Of a DNA stretch of 7,349 bases, positions 5,772 through 7,349 are shown in pieces. The first letter of the stretch is position 1, and each line of letters opens with the position of its first letter. Source of the DNA: an uncultured Ruminococcus sp. Its GTDB lineage: Bacteria > Bacillota > Clostridia > Oscillospirales > Ruminococcaceae. Where the stretch lies: positions 1-7,349 of the forward strand of contig CAMWGS010000103.1 in assembly GCA_947173865.1 (NCBI GenBank), given 5' to 3'. A program made the translations under genes and the position numbers. The notes beneath the pieces were generated by a model. The model was not told where the DNA came from. It worked only from the letters and a program-made list of their open reading frames with translations, and searched no databases.

Positions 5772-6914
5772 TTATTTCATACCGTACTTTTTAAGAAGAT
5801 TCTGAATCTTTTCGTGCGGGTCAATAATCTTGCTTATTGAAACGTCGTGATTTATAGCTTCAATGAAATAAGCGATATACTTTGAAACGTCAACTTCATG
5901 AAACCAAGGTCTGCTGAGGAGTTCTGGAGTTCTGTAAGTAAGATTTGTACCAAAAACGCCGTCAATATAACCGTCCTCATAAGCCTTGTCGAACTTTTCA
6001 AGACCGTTTGTGAAGATAGCATAGGTTGCGTATGTGAAAATTCTCTTTGCTTTCTTTTCCTTGAGGTTGTAAGCAAGGTCAAGCATTGATTCACCCGAAG
6101 AAATAATATCGTCAGCAACAAAAACGTCCTTACCCTCAACAGAGTTTCCGAGATATTCATGTGCAACAATAGGATTTCTGCCGTTAACGATAGTTGAATA
6201 GTCACGTCTCTTGTAGAACATACCCATTTCAACACCGAGAACAGAAGCATAATACATATTTCTGTTTAAAGCACCTTCGTCGGGGCTGACAATCATGAAC
6301 TTATCCTTTGAACAGTCAATATCCTTGATATCGTTGAACATGGTTTTAAGTACCTGATATGTAGGCATTACATTATCAAAGCCCATAAGAGGTACGGCAT
6401 TCTGAACTCTCGGGTCATGAGCGTCAAAAGTAACAATATTTGAAACGCCCATTGCCTCAAGTTCCTGTAAAGCACAGGCACAGTCGAGAGACTCACGGTA
6501 ACTTCTTCTGTGCTGTCTTCCACCGTAAAGATTAGGCATAATTACTGTAATTCTGTGAGCCTTACCGCTTGCAGCCTGAATGATTCTCTTTAAATCCTGA
6601 TAATGGTCATCAGGAGACATTGCATTTTCCATGCCGAAATAATTGTACTTGATATTGTAGTTTCCTACGTCAACGATTATAAAAAGGTCCTTGCCACGAA
6701 CTGTAGACTTTATAAGACCCTTGCCGTCGCCTGAAGAAAACCTCGGGCACTCGCTTTCAACAAGAAAAGTATCTGTCTCATAGCCTGCCTTGCCTGCCCA
6801 GTCAACAAGATAGCTGTCGATTTTAGCACCGATTTCCTTAACACTTTCCATAGCGATAATGCCGATTGGTGCAACGTTTGATTCACTGAATAAATTTTCA
6901 CTTGAAGCTGTCAT
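5772..6914 (-). CDS. prs: Ribose-phosphate pyrophosphokinase (PRPP synthetase), divergent 380-residue form
   Basis: Prs transfers pyrophosphate from ATP to ribose 5-phosphate. The product, PRPP, feeds purine, pyrimidine, NAD, His and Trp synthesis in the cytoplasm. Family features in order are VRGKDLFII (72-80), the ATP loop PNLYGGRQHRRS (127-138), FDAHDPRVQ with His166 (163-171), VSPDEGALNR (209-218), the catalytic YKRR with Lys235 and Arg237 (234-237), and the PRPP/ribose-phosphate loop ADDIISSGES (267-276). It differs from standard enzymes of about 315 residues. It has roughly 15 extra N-terminal residues, an insertion near 83-107, a longer C-terminus, and SSGES where most have DTxGT. The start ATG 6914 has GAAAGGA 8 bases upstream. 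It lies 39 bases behind ppa on the same strand, with no terminator between, so the two are probably co-transcribed. A related PRPP-loop kinase is possible, but the retained catalytic residues favour Prs. Confidence 0.9.
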   Translation of the reverse strand: MTASSENLFSESNVAPIGIIAMESVKEIGAKIDSYLVDWAGKAGYETDTFLVESECPRFSSGDGKGLIKSTVRGKDLFIIVDVGNYNIKYNYFGMENAMSPDDHYQDLKRIIQAASGKAHRITVIMPNLYGGRQHRRSYRESLDCACALQELEAMGVSNIVTFDAHDPRVQNAVPLMGFDNVMPTYQVLKTMFNDIKDIDCSKDKFMIVSPDEGALNRNMYYASVLGVEMGMFYKRRDYSTIVNGRNPIVAHEYLGNSVEGKDVFVADDIISSGESMLDLAYNLKEKKAKRIFTYATYAIFTNGLEKFDKAYEDGYIDGVFGTNLTYRTPELLSRPWFHEVDVSKYIAYFIEAINHDVSISKIIDPHEKIQNLLKKYGMK

Positions 6915-6953
6915 AAATTTTTTCCTTTCAGTTTTTTATATTATTAGTCTTTA

Positions 6954-7349
6954 TTACTTGCAGAAATTTTCGATATAGCTTTCAATATCCTCTGCTATAA
7001 TCTGCTTTGCAACGTCTGCGTGTTCCACTTCATTAACAGCGGTGGTCTTGTGTTCAAGTTCCTTGTAAATGGTAAAGAAGTGGCTCATTTCGTCAAAAAT
7101 ATGCTTAGGTATCTGGTCGATATCCTTATACATATTATAGTTAGGGTCATCAAACGGAATGGCAATAATTTTGTCGTCACGATGACCGTTGTCAAGCATT
7201 CTGATAACACCGACGGGATAGCACTTCACAAGAGTAAGCGGAATGAGTTTTTCAGAACAGAGGACAAGCACGTCAAGCGGGTCATTGTCGTCTGAATAGG
7301 TTCTCGGAATGAAACCGTAGTTTGCGGGATAATGAGTTGAAGTGTGAAG
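6954..7349 (-). CDS. ppa: Inorganic pyrophosphatase (family I, soluble), start outside window
   Basis: This enzyme hydrolyses pyrophosphate to two phosphates with magnesium, pulling biosynthetic reactions forward in the cytoplasm. The last 131 residues are visible, and the frame is open to the right edge. The family I core is clear: HYPANYGFIPRTYSDD, then DNDPLDVLVL with the metal-binding Asp cluster, YPVGVIRM, and the HRDDKIIAIP segment with the second Asp pair and Lys. The helix FFTIYKELE carries the Tyr-Lys pair that binds phosphate. The GTG at 7271 lies inside the DPLDVLVL core and is not a start. The gene ends 39 bases before prs on the same strand, so it is probably the upstream partner in one transcript. 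No anomaly is visible in the part shown. Confidence 0.95.
   Translation of the reverse strand, partial: LHTSTHYPANYGFIPRTYSDDNDPLDVLVLCSEKLIPLTLVKCYPVGVIRMLDNGHRDDKIIAIPFDDPNYNMYKDIDQIPKHIFDEMSHFFTIYKELEHKTTAVNEVEHADVAKQIIAEDIESYIENFCK

Noticed and set aside
6915..6953. Promoter for prs in the ppa-prs gap
   Set aside because: There are A/T-rich -10-like strings but no -35 at proper spacing. The gap holds only the prs ribosome binding site.
6954..7271. GTG at 7271 as the start of the pyrophosphatase
   Set aside because: It falls inside the conserved DPLDVLVL core, and 26 upstream codons in frame match family I pyrophosphatase.
7020..7295. 91-codon open frame on the + strand
   Set aside because: It is antisense to the pyrophosphatase and no family is recognised.
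1..7349. A functional link between the riboflavin genes and the ppa-prs operon
   Set aside because: They are on opposite strands, separated by a monocistronic transporter and by terminators. Shared pentose phosphate chemistry is too general to count.

Overview
The window looks like ordinary chromosome from an AT-rich, low-GC Gram-positive bacterium. A Ruminococcus-like or other clostridial relative is my best guess. This rests on AAAGGA/AAAGGAG ribosome binding sites, a consensus sigma-A promoter, a lipoprotein signal peptide, and a Firmicutes-style fusion of an ABC ATPase with a MacB/FtsX permease. The taxon is inference, because the window holds no rRNA or other marker. I see no mobile element, CRISPR array, tRNA or phage signature.

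Layout. The left part (1-2615, + strand) is the end of an operon: the 3' part of ribH (lumazine synthase), a HAD phosphatase whose ATG overlaps the ribH stop, and a lipoprotein whose ATG overlaps the HAD stop. The lipoprotein carries an M3-type zinc peptidase signature. A hairpin at 2614-2648, with T-runs on both strands, separates this operon from a convergent 990-residue ABC transporter fusion (2655-5627, - strand). The transporter has its own full-consensus promoter, which carries a 20-bp palindrome over the -35 box. Behind it lies a second - strand operon: a partial inorganic pyrophosphatase (ppa, running off the right edge), then an atypical 380-residue PRPP synthetase (prs), ending in a strong terminator at 5729-5762.

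How the genes work together. ppa and prs fit one nucleotide-precursor operon: Prs makes PRPP, and Ppa removes the pyrophosphate released when PRPP is used. ribH and the HAD gene may share riboflavin synthesis, because the pathway needs a phosphatase just before the RibH step. The lipoprotein and the transporter both act at the cell surface, but nothing in the sequence ties them to each other. I do not see a clearly new system. The points most worth a second look are the HAD gene next to ribH, the surface-anchored divergent M3-like peptidase, the palindrome over the transporter promoter, and the divergent PRPP synthetase.
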